Positions 36,816 through 45,485 of a stretch of 64,000 bases of DNA are shown in pieces (the stretch's first letter is position 1; each line of letters starts with the position of its first letter). The stretch is from Rhodothermus marinus (GTDB lineage Bacteria; Bacteroidota; Rhodothermia; Rhodothermales; Rhodothermaceae). Made by a program: the position numbers and the translations under genes. The DNA lies in the NCBI RefSeq assembly GCF_009936275.1, contig NZ_AP019797.1, positions 1,727,501-1,791,500 of the forward strand. The letters run 5' to 3'. Below the pieces are notes generated by a model that made no database searches, was not told the origin of the DNA, and saw nothing but the letters and a program-made list of their open reading frames with translations.

Positions 36816-37285
36816 ACTGGAAAGAAGGTCCAATCGAAGGCGTCGTCATTCGGCCGCTCAAGCGCTACGAAGACGCCCGCGGGTGGCTGGCCGAGTTTTT
36901 TCGGCAGGACGAACTGGATCCATCGGTCTATCCCGTCATGGGATACGTTTCGCTGACCCATCCCGGCATCACGCGCGGCCCGCACGAGCACCGGGAGCAG
37001 ACGGACCTGTTCGTGTTCTTCCACGGGCATCTGCGGCTGTATCTGTGGGACACTCGGCCCGACTCTCCCACCTACGGCCACCGACAGGTGCTCGACGTCG
37101 GCGAGGCCAATCCGGTCACCGCGCTGGTACCGCCCGGCGTGGTGCATGCCTACCGCAACGTCGGCCACACGCCGGCCCTGCTGGTCAACTGCCCGAACCG
37201 GCTCTATGCCGGCTGGGGCCGCCGCGAGCCCGTCGATGAGATCCGCCACGAGAACCGTCCGGATCATCCCTTTCACATGGACTGA
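36812..37285 (+). CDS. dTDP-4-dehydrorhamnose 3,5-epimerase-like cupin
   Basis: This 157-residue RmlC-fold protein has VIRPLKRYEDARGWLAEFFR, the His-bearing TRGPHEHREQTD and LVPPGVVHAYRN. It is shorter than classical RmlC, so it may be an isomerase or epimerase variant acting on the RfbB product. The ATG overlaps the preceding stop by 4 nt, which indicates translational coupling. No rmlD is present in the window. Confidence 0.85.
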   Translation: MNWKEGPIEGVVIRPLKRYEDARGWLAEFFRQDELDPSVYPVMGYVSLTHPGITRGPHEHREQTDLFVFFHGHLRLYLWDTRPDSPTYGHRQVLDVGEANPVTALVPPGVVHAYRNVGHTPALLVNCPNRLYAGWGRREPVDEIRHENRPDHPFHMD

Positions 37286-37326
37286 GGCGCATCCGGCACA
37301 TTTTTTTCTGGTTAAATCTGCCGCCG

Positions 37327-38097
37327 TTGTCGAACCCGGCCGAAAGGTCGGCGTTCGTGCCCCGGAGATCATCCAACCCGATCAGGCCCGTGCATCTGCT
37401 GCTGTTCGACATCGACGGAACGCTGATCCGCACGCGCGGCTTCGGGCGCCAGACCATGGAGGCCGCGCTTTCGGAATGGCTGGGACGTCCGGTCACCACC
37501 GAAGGCGTCGATTTTGCCGGCCGCACGGATCCGGCCATTCTGCTGGACATCCTGAAGGCCAGCGGATTGCCCGAGCACACTGCCCGTCACCTGCTCCCCG
37601 AAGCGCTGGAAGTCTACAGCCGGGCCATGATCCGGCGGCTCCGGCCCGAACATCTCGAAGTGCTGCCCGGTGTGGTCATGCTGCTGGAAGAGCTGAGCGA
37701 ATGGCCCGACGTTTACCTTGGGCTGGTGACGGGCAACCTGCGCCCGGTCGCCTTTCACAAGCTGGCCATGGCGGGCCTGGCCGGGTATTTCGGGGAGGGC
37801 GCCTTCGGCTGCGATCATGCCAACCGCAACGAACTGCCCCCGCTGGCCATCGAGCGTATCCGCGAAGCCACGGGTTATCCGTTCACCGGCGCCGACGCCT
37901 TAATCATCGGCGACACGCCGCACGACGTCGCCTGCGCCCGGCATGCCGGCGCTTCGGTGGCCGTCGTCTGCACGGGTGGTTATTCGCGCGATGCCCTGGA
38001 GGCCTGTCGGCCCGATCTGCTGCTGGAGGATCTGAGCGATCCGGAGCCGCTTTTTGAACTGTTGACGCGACAGGCCCTTTCACGCAAAGCGTCGTAG
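37327..38097 (+). CDS. HAD-superfamily hydrolase (phosphoglycolate-phosphatase-like)
   Basis: This protein of up to 256 residues has HAD motif I LLFDIDGTLI, motif II LVTGN and motif IV IIGDTPHDVACA, with a helical cap between. It is a cytoplasmic small-molecule phosphatase of unknown substrate. The longest frame starts with TTG at 37327; a GTG at 37390, just before motif I, or others between are possible. Its 3' end overlaps the convergent fructosamine-kinase-like gene by 18 nt. Confidence 0.88.
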   Translation: MSNPAERSAFVPRRSSNPIRPVHLLLFDIDGTLIRTRGFGRQTMEAALSEWLGRPVTTEGVDFAGRTDPAILLDILKASGLPEHTARHLLPEALEVYSRAMIRRLRPEHLEVLPGVVMLLEELSEWPDVYLGLVTGNLRPVAFHKLAMAGLAGYFGEGAFGCDHANRNELPPLAIERIREATGYPFTGADALIIGDTPHDVACARHAGASVAVVCTGGYSRDALEACRPDLLLEDLSDPEPLFELLTRQALSRKAS

Positions 38098-38955
38098 CGT
38101 GCGCGCCACGCCTGCGGCATAGCCGCCGCCGAAAAGGTTCAGGTGGTTGATCAGGTGGTAGAGGTTGTACAGCTCCCGCCGCTCCTCGTAGCCCGGCTCC
38201 AGCGGCCAGGCCACCCGATAGGCCGCATAAAAGCGCGCGTCGAACCCGCCGAACAGTTCGGTCATCGCCAGGTCGGTCTCCCGATCGCCATAGTAGACGG
38301 CCGGATCGATCAAAGCGGCGCGACCATCGGCGGTCACCATGAAATTACCGCTCCAGAGATCGCCATGCAGGATCGAGGCCGGCGGGCGTGCCGGCAGTAG
38401 CTCCGGCAGCCTGGCTTCGAGGCGCTCCAGCCAGCGATCCCAGCTCCGCTCCCAGCGCCCCCGCTCACGTGCCCAGCGCACCTGCGGTTCGATGCGATGT
38501 CGCCAGAAGAAGGTCGGCCAGTCGTCCTCCCAGGTGTTTTCCTGGGGCATCCGACCGATGAAATTGTCCTGATCGAACCCGTAGCGGGGCCCCAGATGCC
38601 GGTGCAACCGGGCCAGCCCTTCGCCGAAGTGTTCCCAGAAACGGGGGCCGGGACGGCCGGACTCGATCCATTCCATGAGCAGGAAGCCGGGGCAATCCGG
38701 CCACGCCTCGGCCAGCGCCACGACCTCGGGGATCACCAGCGGACTCCCGGCCGCACGGAGTGCCTGCAGGCCGGCCGCTTCGGCCGCGAAGGTACGTGCC
38801 ACCTCGGGCGGGCCCCATTTCAGAAAGTACGGTCCCCGGTCCGTTTCGACCCGGCAGGCCTGCGCAATGCAACCGCCTCCGACGGGCACGGCGTGACGGA
38901 TCGGGCAGCCCAGTGCCTTCGCCAGTGCTTCCTGCAACGCGGCAGGCAGCGTCAT
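38080..38955 (-). CDS. Fructosamine/ketosamine-3-kinase family protein
   Basis: This 291-residue kinase has the FN3K signature: GGGCIAQACRV near the N-terminus, PGFLLMEWIE, NFIGRMPQEN, catalytic LHGDLWSGN and IDPAVYYGDRETDLAM. It phosphorylates the sugar of glycated proteins, which then fall apart to the free amine. Its ATG overlaps the stop of the LMW-phosphatase gene. Such pairs have been linked to ribulosamine or erythrulosamine repair in other bacteria. Confidence 0.92.
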   Translation of the reverse strand: MTLPAALQEALAKALGCPIRHAVPVGGGCIAQACRVETDRGPYFLKWGPPEVARTFAAEAAGLQALRAAGSPLVIPEVVALAEAWPDCPGFLLMEWIESGRPGPRFWEHFGEGLARLHRHLGPRYGFDQDNFIGRMPQENTWEDDWPTFFWRHRIEPQVRWARERGRWERSWDRWLERLEARLPELLPARPPASILHGDLWSGNFMVTADGRAALIDPAVYYGDRETDLAMTELFGGFDARFYAAYRVAWPLEPGYEERRELYNLYHLINHLNLFGGGYAAGVARTLRRFA

Positions 38956-39476
38956 CGCGACAGATCGGCCGTTTCCTTCAGCTTGTAGAGGGAAACAAGG
39001 TGCTCCAGCAGACGGCGCGCCGTGCGCTCCACGATCTGATAGACCTCCTCAAAGCCGCGCTCGCCGCCGTAGTAGGGATCGGGCACTTCGCCGTCGCCGG
39101 GCTCCGGATCGAACGTGCGGAAAAGCTCCACCTTGTGCCGGAAGCGCCCGTCCCGATCCAGTCGGAGCACGTCTTCCAGGTTTTCCCGGTCCATGACGTA
39201 GATGTGGTCGTAGCGGGCCAGATCTTCCCGACCGAGCTGGCGGGCCACATGACCGCTCAGATCCACGCCGTGGCGCCGGGCCGTCCGCTGCATGCGCCGG
39301 TCGGCCGACTCTCCGACGTGCCAGGGACCGGTCCCGGCCGAGTCGATCTCAAAATGGGCCGATAGTCCGGCCTCGTCCACCAGCTTGCGAAAGACGCCCT
39401 CGGCCAGCGGACTCCGGCAGATGTTGCCCAGACAGACGAACAAAACGCGGATTGGCTGATGATTGGTCTGCGACAT
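38952..39476 (-). CDS. Low-molecular-weight protein-tyrosine-phosphatase family protein
   Basis: This 174-residue phosphatase carries the P-loop CLGNICRS (CX5R, C15-R21) and the general-acid loop VPDPYYGG. The start ATG at 39476 has an AGGGGG ribosome-binding site; the longer frame starts with TTG. Coupling to the FN3K-type kinase suggests it may act on sugar phosphates or on the deglycation route rather than on phosphotyrosine. Confidence 0.92.
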   Translation of the reverse strand: MSQTNHQPIRVLFVCLGNICRSPLAEGVFRKLVDEAGLSAHFEIDSAGTGPWHVGESADRRMQRTARRHGVDLSGHVARQLGREDLARYDHIYVMDRENLEDVLRLDRDGRFRHKVELFRTFDPEPGDGEVPDPYYGGERGFEEVYQIVERTARRLLEHLVSLYKLKETADLSR

Positions 39477-39628
39477 AGGCCCCCTGCGGTTACCTGACGA
39501 CAATGAATGCGAAGGTGCGTGAACGTCTGATGTCTGGCAAAAGTGCCATTTGCTTCAAAAATTGCAGGTTTCTTGATGGAGAGCGTCTCCTGTTTTTTTC
39601 TTTCAGGCAAATCACACACCAAAAGATC

Positions 39629-40849
39629 ATGGAGTCGCTATTTGATTTTGCCTTTGAGCCGCGCATCTGGCGGGTCGGCGAACTGGCCGAGGCGCTCTGC
39701 GAGACGGTCGAATCGCTCTATGACGAACTGATCGTCGAAGGCGAACTCTCGAATTTTCGGCGGCACCGGCAGAGCGGCCACTGCTACTTTACGCTGCAGG
39801 ATGGCGGGGCCCAGCTTCGCTGCGTCATGTGGGCCAGGCAGGTGCAGCGGTTGTACTTCCGGCCGGAAGACGGCCACCAGGTGCAGGTCCGGGGCCGCCT
39901 GACGTTCTACAAGCCCCGAGGTGAGCTGCAGTTGATTGCCACGTCGATGACGCTTGCCGGGGCCGGCGCCCGCCAGCAGGCCTTCGAGGCGCTCAAGCGC
40001 AGGCTGGAGGCCGAGGGGTTGTTCGATCCAGACCGCAAGCGTCCGCTCCCCCGCTTTCCCCGACGAATCGGCGTCGTCACTTCCGACAGCGGTGCCGCGT
40101 TGCAGGATATTCTCAGTATTCTGCGTCGCCGCTTTCCCGTCGTCGAGGTGCTGCACTGCCCGGTGCGCGTGCAGGGGTTGCAGGCGGCGCCGTCGATCGC
40201 CCGCGCCATCCGACTGATGAACCGGCTGCCGGAGGATCGCCGGCCGGACGTGCTCATTGTGGGACGCGGCGGCGGATCGGTGGAAGACCTGTGGGCCTTC
40301 AACGAGGAAGTCGTCGCCCGGGCGATTTTCGCCTCTCGCATCCCCGTCATCAGCGCCGTCGGGCACGAAACGGACGTGTCGATTGCGGACCTGGTGGCCG
40401 ATCGGCGGGCGGCCACGCCGTCGATGGCGGCCGAGATCGCCGTACCGGATCGGGACGATCTGGAAGCCATGCTGATCCGCACCGCCCAGATCATGCGTCA
40501 GTACCTCCGGCAGGGCCTCGATCGGCGGCGCCAGCGTGTGCACATGCTGTTGCACCACTACGGCCTGCGCCGCGTCCCGGACCGGTTGGCCCGTCTGCAG
40601 GACGAGCTGCAACGGCTGGAAGCCTCGCTGCAGCAACAGGTCCGGCAACTTCTGGAACGGCGCCGGCAGACGCTGGCCCTGCTGCAGAGCCGCCTGGCCG
40701 CTTTCGATCCGCAACTTCCCCTGCGTCGCGGCTACGTGCGCGTGCGGTGCAACGGCAGCCTCGCCACCCGTGCGCATCAGCTCCGACCCGGCGACGCGGT
40801 CACGCTCGAATTCTATGATGGCCGGCACGACGCCCGCATCATCTCTTAA
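39629..40849 (+). CDS. xseA: Exodeoxyribonuclease VII large subunit
   Basis: This 406-residue subunit has an N-terminal OB fold (IVEGELSNFRRHRQSGHCYFTL) and the core signature (RRIGVVTSDSGAALQDI, LIVGRGGGSVEDLWAFN, SAVGHETDVSIADLVADRRA). A long coiled-coil helix follows. With XseB it degrades single-stranded DNA. The start ATG at 39629 precedes the conserved region; the longer frame begins inside the divergent promoter region. xseB is not next door, which is usual for this phylum. The 3' end overlaps the serine hydrolase gene by 4 nt. Confidence 0.95.
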   Translation: MESLFDFAFEPRIWRVGELAEALCETVESLYDELIVEGELSNFRRHRQSGHCYFTLQDGGAQLRCVMWARQVQRLYFRPEDGHQVQVRGRLTFYKPRGELQLIATSMTLAGAGARQQAFEALKRRLEAEGLFDPDRKRPLPRFPRRIGVVTSDSGAALQDILSILRRRFPVVEVLHCPVRVQGLQAAPSIARAIRLMNRLPEDRRPDVLIVGRGGGSVEDLWAFNEEVVARAIFASRIPVISAVGHETDVSIADLVADRRAATPSMAAEIAVPDRDDLEAMLIRTAQIMRQYLRQGLDRRRQRVHMLLHHYGLRRVPDRLARLQDELQRLEASLQQQVRQLLERRRQTLALLQSRLAAFDPQLPLRRGYVRVRCNGSLATRAHQLRPGDAVTLEFYDGRHDARIIS

Positions 40850-41982
40850 TCGGAGGGAACGGCCGCGGCCGCTTCCACCACGTGCTGAGCCACCTGATCG
40901 GCGATCCAGAACCCCAGCGGCGCCAGTCGCACCCCCTGCAGATTGGCAATCAGCGCGACGACCACCTGTGCTTCGGGTAGCAGCACGAGTACCGAGCTGC
41001 CACCCACGGCGCCTCCGGTATGCCAGACAAAGTGGCGTCCCAGGTGCTCGCCGACCCGCCACCCCATGCCGTAGCCCGTCTCCTGACCGTCTTCGGTGCG
41101 CTGCGAGGTAAACAGCAACTGGACCGTCTCCGGCTTCAGCAGGCGCCCGGTCAGCAGTCCGTTACCGAAACGCACCAGGTCCGGTGCCGTCGATAGAAAC
41201 CCACCGCCGGCCCATTTGACGCTATTGTCCACGTAGGGCGCGTTCATCAGCAAACTATCCCGGTAGACATAGAAACGCGCGCGGTACATGATCAGGCTGT
41301 CGACATGCTCGGCCACCGTGTCGTGCATGCCCAGCGGGTCGAACACATAGCGGCGCATGAACTGCAGGAACGGCTCACCGGAGGCCCCCTCAATGACCGC
41401 GCTGATCAGATTCCATCCATAGCTGGAATACGAGTAGCGCGTGCCCGGCCGGAAGAGCAAAGTGTCATCTTTGAAGACTTCCAGGGCCTCCACCACCGAA
41501 TCGTAGTGTTTCATGCTGTAAAATTCCTGATCGCGGTAGTGCCGGATGCCCGCCAGATGTCCGGCCAGTTGACGGGTCGTGATCGGCCAGCGTTTTTTCG
41601 GAAAGGTGGGCACGTAGCGCTGCACCGGGGCGTCCAGGTCCAGCTTCCCCTGCTCGACCAGCAGTCCCAGTGCGGCCGACGTCAACGACTTCGACACACT
41701 GGCCACGCGCAACTTTGTCTGCGGCAGCATGGGGACGCGATTTTCCACATCGGCATAGCCGAATCCCTCCGCCCAGATAAGTTTACCGTTCACCCCGATG
41801 GCCGCCGAAAGCCCGGGCACTCCGTAACGCCGCATCAGCGCATCGATGGAGTCCCGGACCTGCACCAGTAGCGAGGCGTGTGGCGGGGCAGGTGCCACGG
41901 CATAGCGCGGTGCCCGCTGCGCCTTCAGGGCCGGCGCCACGGCCAGCAGCAGCAACAGGCCATAAAACCGGAGCCGACGCAT
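40846..41982 (-). CDS. Exported serine hydrolase, beta-lactamase/PBP4-like
   Basis: This 378-residue protein has a signal peptide (MRRLRFYGLLLLLAVAPALKAQ) and a class-C beta-lactamase-like fold: SVSK for the SxxK serine, YSSYGWN for the Tyr motif and HTGG for the KTG equivalent. Such periplasmic enzymes are peptidases or esterases as often as lactamases, so no resistance role is implied. It is convergent with xseA and divergent from the amidohydrolase. Confidence 0.88.
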   Translation of the reverse strand: MRRLRFYGLLLLLAVAPALKAQRAPRYAVAPAPPHASLLVQVRDSIDALMRRYGVPGLSAAIGVNGKLIWAEGFGYADVENRVPMLPQTKLRVASVSKSLTSAALGLLVEQGKLDLDAPVQRYVPTFPKKRWPITTRQLAGHLAGIRHYRDQEFYSMKHYDSVVEALEVFKDDTLLFRPGTRYSYSSYGWNLISAVIEGASGEPFLQFMRRYVFDPLGMHDTVAEHVDSLIMYRARFYVYRDSLLMNAPYVDNSVKWAGGGFLSTAPDLVRFGNGLLTGRLLKPETVQLLFTSQRTEDGQETGYGMGWRVGEHLGRHFVWHTGGAVGGSSVLVLLPEAQVVVALIANLQGVRLAPLGFWIADQVAQHVVEAAAAVPSD

Positions 41983-42070
41983 GGCTTCACTCTCTGTTGA
42001 TCACACAAACTCTGGCGCAAAGCTATTAAATTCTTACTGAAAGCGCTACTTTCAAACTTCAGAGGTTACC

Positions 42071-43675
42071 ATGCTTACCCTGCTACTGGCGCTGTGCATC
42101 GGACTGGTTGCCGGCTCTACACCGATACACCTCGACACGATCTACACGGTCATTCTGGAAGGCGGCACCGTTTACGACGGCACCGGAAAGGCGCCGTTTG
42201 TGGCCGACGTGGGACTGGTCGGCGATCGCATTGCTGCCATTGGTGATCTGAAGGAGGCGCGTGCGGCGCTCCGGCTGAATGTCGAAGGGCTGGCCGTAGC
42301 CCCCGGTTTTATCGACATCCACAGCCACGCCGTACGGGGAGGCCCTGAAACCAGCGGCATCTTCCGCCAGCCACTGGCCGAAAACTACATCCGCCAGGGT
42401 GTCACCACGGTGTTTGCCGGGCAGGACGGCTCCTCGCCGCTGCCCATCGACGAATTTCTGGCGCGCTTTGAGCTGACCCCGGCCGCCATCAATCTGGGGC
42501 TGTTCGTAGGCCACGGGAGCGTCCGTCGTGCCGTCATGGGCAACGAAAACCGCGATCCCACTCCGGAGGAGCTGGAGCAGATGAAAGCCCTGGTGGCACA
42601 GGCCATGGAAGAAGGGGCCTGGGGTCTGTCATCCGGGCTGAAGTACGTTCCCGGCGCCTACGCGCGCACCGAAGAGGTCATCGAGCTGGCCCGCGTGGCC
42701 GGTCGCTACGGCGGGATCTATATCACACACATGCGGGATGAGGGATTACACGTGCTCGAAAGCGTCAAAGAAACCATCCGGATCGGCCGTGAAGGTAGCC
42801 TGCCGGCGCAGATCACCCATGCCAAAGTGATCGGCCCGCGCATGTGGGGCAAAAGCCGGGAAATGCTGCGTCTGGTGGACGAGGCCCTGCAGGCCGGGCT
42901 CGACGTCTCCATGGACCAGTATCCCTATACAGCCTCCAGCACAGACATCAGCGTGCTGTTTCCGGCCTGGGCGCTGGAGGGAGGTCGCGAAGACATCGTC
43001 GCCCGGCTGCGCGACCCGGAAACTCGCCACAAAATCAAAGAGGCCGTCATCTTCAACCTGCGCGAGGATCGGGGTGGCGGCGATCCGTCCCGCGTACAAC
43101 TGGCCTTCTGTCGCTGGGACACGACACTGAACGGCAAAAATCTGGCCCAGGTGCTGCAGGAGCAGGGACGGCCGGTTACTGTCGCAGAGGCGGCCGAGCT
43201 GGTGCTGGAAATCCAGGAGCGAGGCGGCTGCACGGGTATCTTCCATGCCATGAGCGAGGAGGACGTCGAGCGCATCATGCAGCATCCCCGCACGATGATC
43301 TGCTCCGACGGCGGCATCCCGGACCCCGGCGTCGGTGTCCCTCATCCACGTAACTACGGTGCCTTTGCCCGCGTGCTGGCCCGCTACGTACGCAAGCGGA
43401 GCATTCTCACGCCCGAGGAGGCAATTCACAAGATGACCGGCCTGCCCGCCTGGCGCCTCAACCTGAAAGACCGCGGCGTGCTACGCCCGGGCGCCTATGC
43501 GGATGTAGTTGTGCTGGACCTAAACCGCGTGCAGGACCGCGCCACGTTCACGAATCCTCACCAGTACGCCGAGGGCATCGTGCACGTGTTTGTCAACGGC
43601 CAGGCCGTACTGCTTGACGGCGAGCTTACCGGCGCGCGTCCTGGTCGCGCCCTGCGTAAAGGACAGGATGGATGA
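42071..43675 (+). CDS. Exported N-acyl-D-amino-acid deacylase-type amidohydrolase
   Basis: This 534-residue metal-dependent amidohydrolase starts with a signal peptide. It has the family landmarks GGTVYDGTG, PGFIDIHSHA (metal site), YITHMRDEG, ITHAKVIG and ICSDGGIP, and a composite N/C-terminal beta sandwich (PGAYADVVVLDLNR). It probably releases D-amino acids from acylated forms in the periplasm. A strong terminator follows 20 nt downstream. Confidence 0.9.
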   Translation: MLTLLLALCIGLVAGSTPIHLDTIYTVILEGGTVYDGTGKAPFVADVGLVGDRIAAIGDLKEARAALRLNVEGLAVAPGFIDIHSHAVRGGPETSGIFRQPLAENYIRQGVTTVFAGQDGSSPLPIDEFLARFELTPAAINLGLFVGHGSVRRAVMGNENRDPTPEELEQMKALVAQAMEEGAWGLSSGLKYVPGAYARTEEVIELARVAGRYGGIYITHMRDEGLHVLESVKETIRIGREGSLPAQITHAKVIGPRMWGKSREMLRLVDEALQAGLDVSMDQYPYTASSTDISVLFPAWALEGGREDIVARLRDPETRHKIKEAVIFNLREDRGGGDPSRVQLAFCRWDTTLNGKNLAQVLQEQGRPVTVAEAAELVLEIQERGGCTGIFHAMSEEDVERIMQHPRTMICSDGGIPDPGVGVPHPRNYGAFARVLARYVRKRSILTPEEAIHKMTGLPAWRLNLKDRGVLRPGAYADVVVLDLNRVQDRATFTNPHQYAEGIVHVFVNGQAVLLDGELTGARPGRALRKGQDG

Positions 43676-43695
43676 AACGCCTGTGCGTTAGCAGA

Positions 43696-43745
43696 AGAGG
43701 GCGACGGACAGGCATTTAAGCCGGCCGTCGCCCTCTTTGTTTTCA
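43696..43745 (+). terminator. Intrinsic terminator after the amidohydrolase gene
   Basis: AGAGGGCGACGG (43696-43707) pairs with its complement (43725-43736), followed by TTTGTTTTC. It lies between convergent genes and may also serve the small lipoprotein gene. Confidence 0.9.
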
Positions 43746-43769
43746 GAACCCGTGCCTTAGTTTTGCGCA

Positions 43770-43961
43770 TTACATCTGCTCGGCAGCTGCCGTATCCGGA
43801 GCCGCCATGGTGGTATCCTGCTGCAGCGTATCCACGGCGGCCGGTGCCTCCTGTTGTTCGGTCGCCGGTTGTTCCTGCTGCTGTTCGGCCGCACGCTGCC
43901 CACAGGCACTGAGGCTCACCATAAACAGTGCAGCAAACAGCACATAGATTAAACGACGCAT
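43770..43961 (-). CDS. Small lipoprotein, Gln/Ala/Thr-rich
   Basis: This 63-residue protein has a clear lipoprotein signal (VSLSAC, C20) and a low-complexity mature part rich in Q, E, A, T and D. It should be anchored in a membrane facing the periplasm. No function can be read from it. It stands alone, divergent from the ATP-PPase gene. Confidence 0.75.
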   Translation of the reverse strand: MRRLIYVLFAALFMVSLSACGQRAAEQQQEQPATEQQEAPAAVDTLQQDTTMAAPDTAAAEQM

Positions 43962-44087
43962 GGCTCCTGGGTGTTGGTTGGTGGGTGAGTTTTATAATAA
44001 GCCAAAATATACTGCATTTTCTCGGCAAAAAAAGACCCGAATTACAATTTTTGCGATAGAACCGGGCTGAAAACAGGCCGACTTTCG

Positions 44088-44774
44088 ATGAAAACGCCCG
44101 TGCTTGTCTCCTGGAGTGGCGGCAAAGACAGCGCCCTGGCGCTTTATCGAACCCTGCACGATCCGAACTGGCAGGTGGTCGGATTGCTGTGCACGATCAG
44201 CCAGCCATACGACCGGATCACCATGCACGGTGTCCGGCGCGCGCTGATCGAACAGCAGGTAGCCGCCATGAACGTAGCGCCCATGATCCCGATCTTCCTG
44301 CCACCCGAGGCGTCGAACGAAGTGTACGAAGCGGCCTGGGCGGAAGCGCTGCGTCCGTTCATTGCACAGGGCGTCCGGCACGTGGCGTTCGGCGACATTT
44401 TTCTGGAAGACATTCGCGCCTACCGGGAGCAGCAGCTGGCGAAGCTGGACATGAGACCGGTTTTTCCGATCTGGACCGGTAGCCGTAGGCGCACCGACAG
44501 CCTGGCCCTGCTGGACGAATTCTGGAACGCGGGCTTTCGCACGCGCATCGTGTGCGTCGATGCACGACACCTCGGTCCAGAATGGGCCGGCCGTGAACTG
44601 ACCCCGAAGGCGGTAGAGAAGCTACCGGAAGCCGTCGATCCCTGCGGTGAAAACGGTGAATTCCACACGTTCGTCTTTGACGGGCCGCTGTTTCGCCATC
44701 CGGTCCGACACCGGCTCGGCCGACGCGTCGCCCGCCGGGGTTTTCATTTTCGCGATCTGGTTCCCTCTAAATGA
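44088..44774 (+). CDS. ATP-pyrophosphatase of the Dph6/diphthine-ammonia-ligase type
   Basis: This 228-residue protein has the PP-loop SGGKDS (10-15), the mid-region GDIFLEDIRAYRE and the C-terminal DPCGENGEFHTFV found in Dph6 homologues. The family activates a carboxylate with ATP for amidation. Bacteria have no diphthamide, so the bacterial substrate is unknown; cofactor modification is one idea. The start ATG at 44088 begins right at the conserved strand. Confidence 0.88.
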   Translation: MKTPVLVSWSGGKDSALALYRTLHDPNWQVVGLLCTISQPYDRITMHGVRRALIEQQVAAMNVAPMIPIFLPPEASNEVYEAAWAEALRPFIAQGVRHVAFGDIFLEDIRAYREQQLAKLDMRPVFPIWTGSRRRTDSLALLDEFWNAGFRTRIVCVDARHLGPEWAGRELTPKAVEKLPEAVDPCGENGEFHTFVFDGPLFRHPVRHRLGRRVARRGFHFRDLVPSK

Positions 44775-44861
44775 ATTTGCCATAACGGACATCAAAGGCT
44801 GGAGCTTCCCGCAAAAAGCCCGTATCTTTCCGGCGCATTGCACGGAAAAACGCGTCGTACC

Positions 44862-45287
44862 ATGGAAGCCGTTGTACAGGATCGGACCACGGAAGCTCGA
44901 AAGCTGCTGACCACCGCACTGGAAGAATTGCAGCAGGCCCGCCGGGCGCTCGAAGCCCAGCCCACCGACTACCGGGGCCTGCTTGAACATACGCTGAAGG
45001 CGCTCAAGGCGGCTTTTCGGGGATTTCTGACCTGGCACGATGTGCCCGTTCCTGAAGATGCCTCGCTACGACTGATGGCGCGCCCCTGCACCGATCTGGC
45101 CAGCAGCCTCCACCTCTACTTTGATCTACTCTTGCCGCTGGAAGCCGAAGCGCCGTCGCTGCTGCAGAAAGACGCGCTCTCGGTCAACGAACGCGAGCGC
45201 ATCCGCAACGCCTACTTTACGGCCCGCAACGCCATCGCCACCGTGCTGGGCGAACTTCCCGCCTCGCTTCATCCTACCGCCGCCTGA
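44862..45287 (+). CDS. Small helical protein, possibly HEPN-like
   Basis: This 141-residue, all-helical protein has a central stretch LEHTLKALKAAFRGFLTWHDVP, followed by paired helices (LASSLHLYFD and IRNAYFTARNAIATV). The pattern of a helical bundle with an AlKaaL-type helix resembles HEPN domains, but no Rx4-6H motif is present. It starts with ATG 44862 and ends close to the dispersed repeat at 45300. The function is unknown. Confidence 0.6.
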   Translation: MEAVVQDRTTEARKLLTTALEELQQARRALEAQPTDYRGLLEHTLKALKAAFRGFLTWHDVPVPEDASLRLMARPCTDLASSLHLYFDLLLPLEAEAPSLLQKDALSVNERERIRNAYFTARNAIATVLGELPASLHPTAA

Positions 45288-45299
45288 TTTCCTTATACG

Positions 45300-45483
45300 A
45301 TTTCCGGAAAATCATAGTGCATATGAGAAAGCATGGGCGCACATTGTGGTGCGCCCTTACAGATCCTTGATGTTTTCCCTATCCCGTAGGGGCGGACCAC
45401 TGTGTCCACCCGATCATACCCGCCGGATTGTGTCCGGCACACAGGGTGTTGCACCCTCATGCACCGGTAAATCAGCGATCCCA
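45300..45483 (-). repeat. Dispersed repeat family 1, copy A
   Basis: This 184-bp non-coding element matches 50051-50233 in the opposite orientation, with 14 mismatches and no gaps by eye (about 92% identity). It is a chain of hairpins: GGGCGCAC/GTGCGCCC, GTGGAC/GTCCGC and GGCACAC/GTGTTGC, among others. One end lies 3 nt from the hemN stop codon. This looks like a MITE or REP-type element rather than a gene. Confidence 0.8.
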
Positions 45484-45485
45484 TA

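Noticed and set aside
40846-41982. Antibiotic-resistance beta-lactamase
   Set aside because: The fold is beta-lactamase-like, but motifs and context fit general exported esterases and peptidases; there is no evidence for a resistance role.
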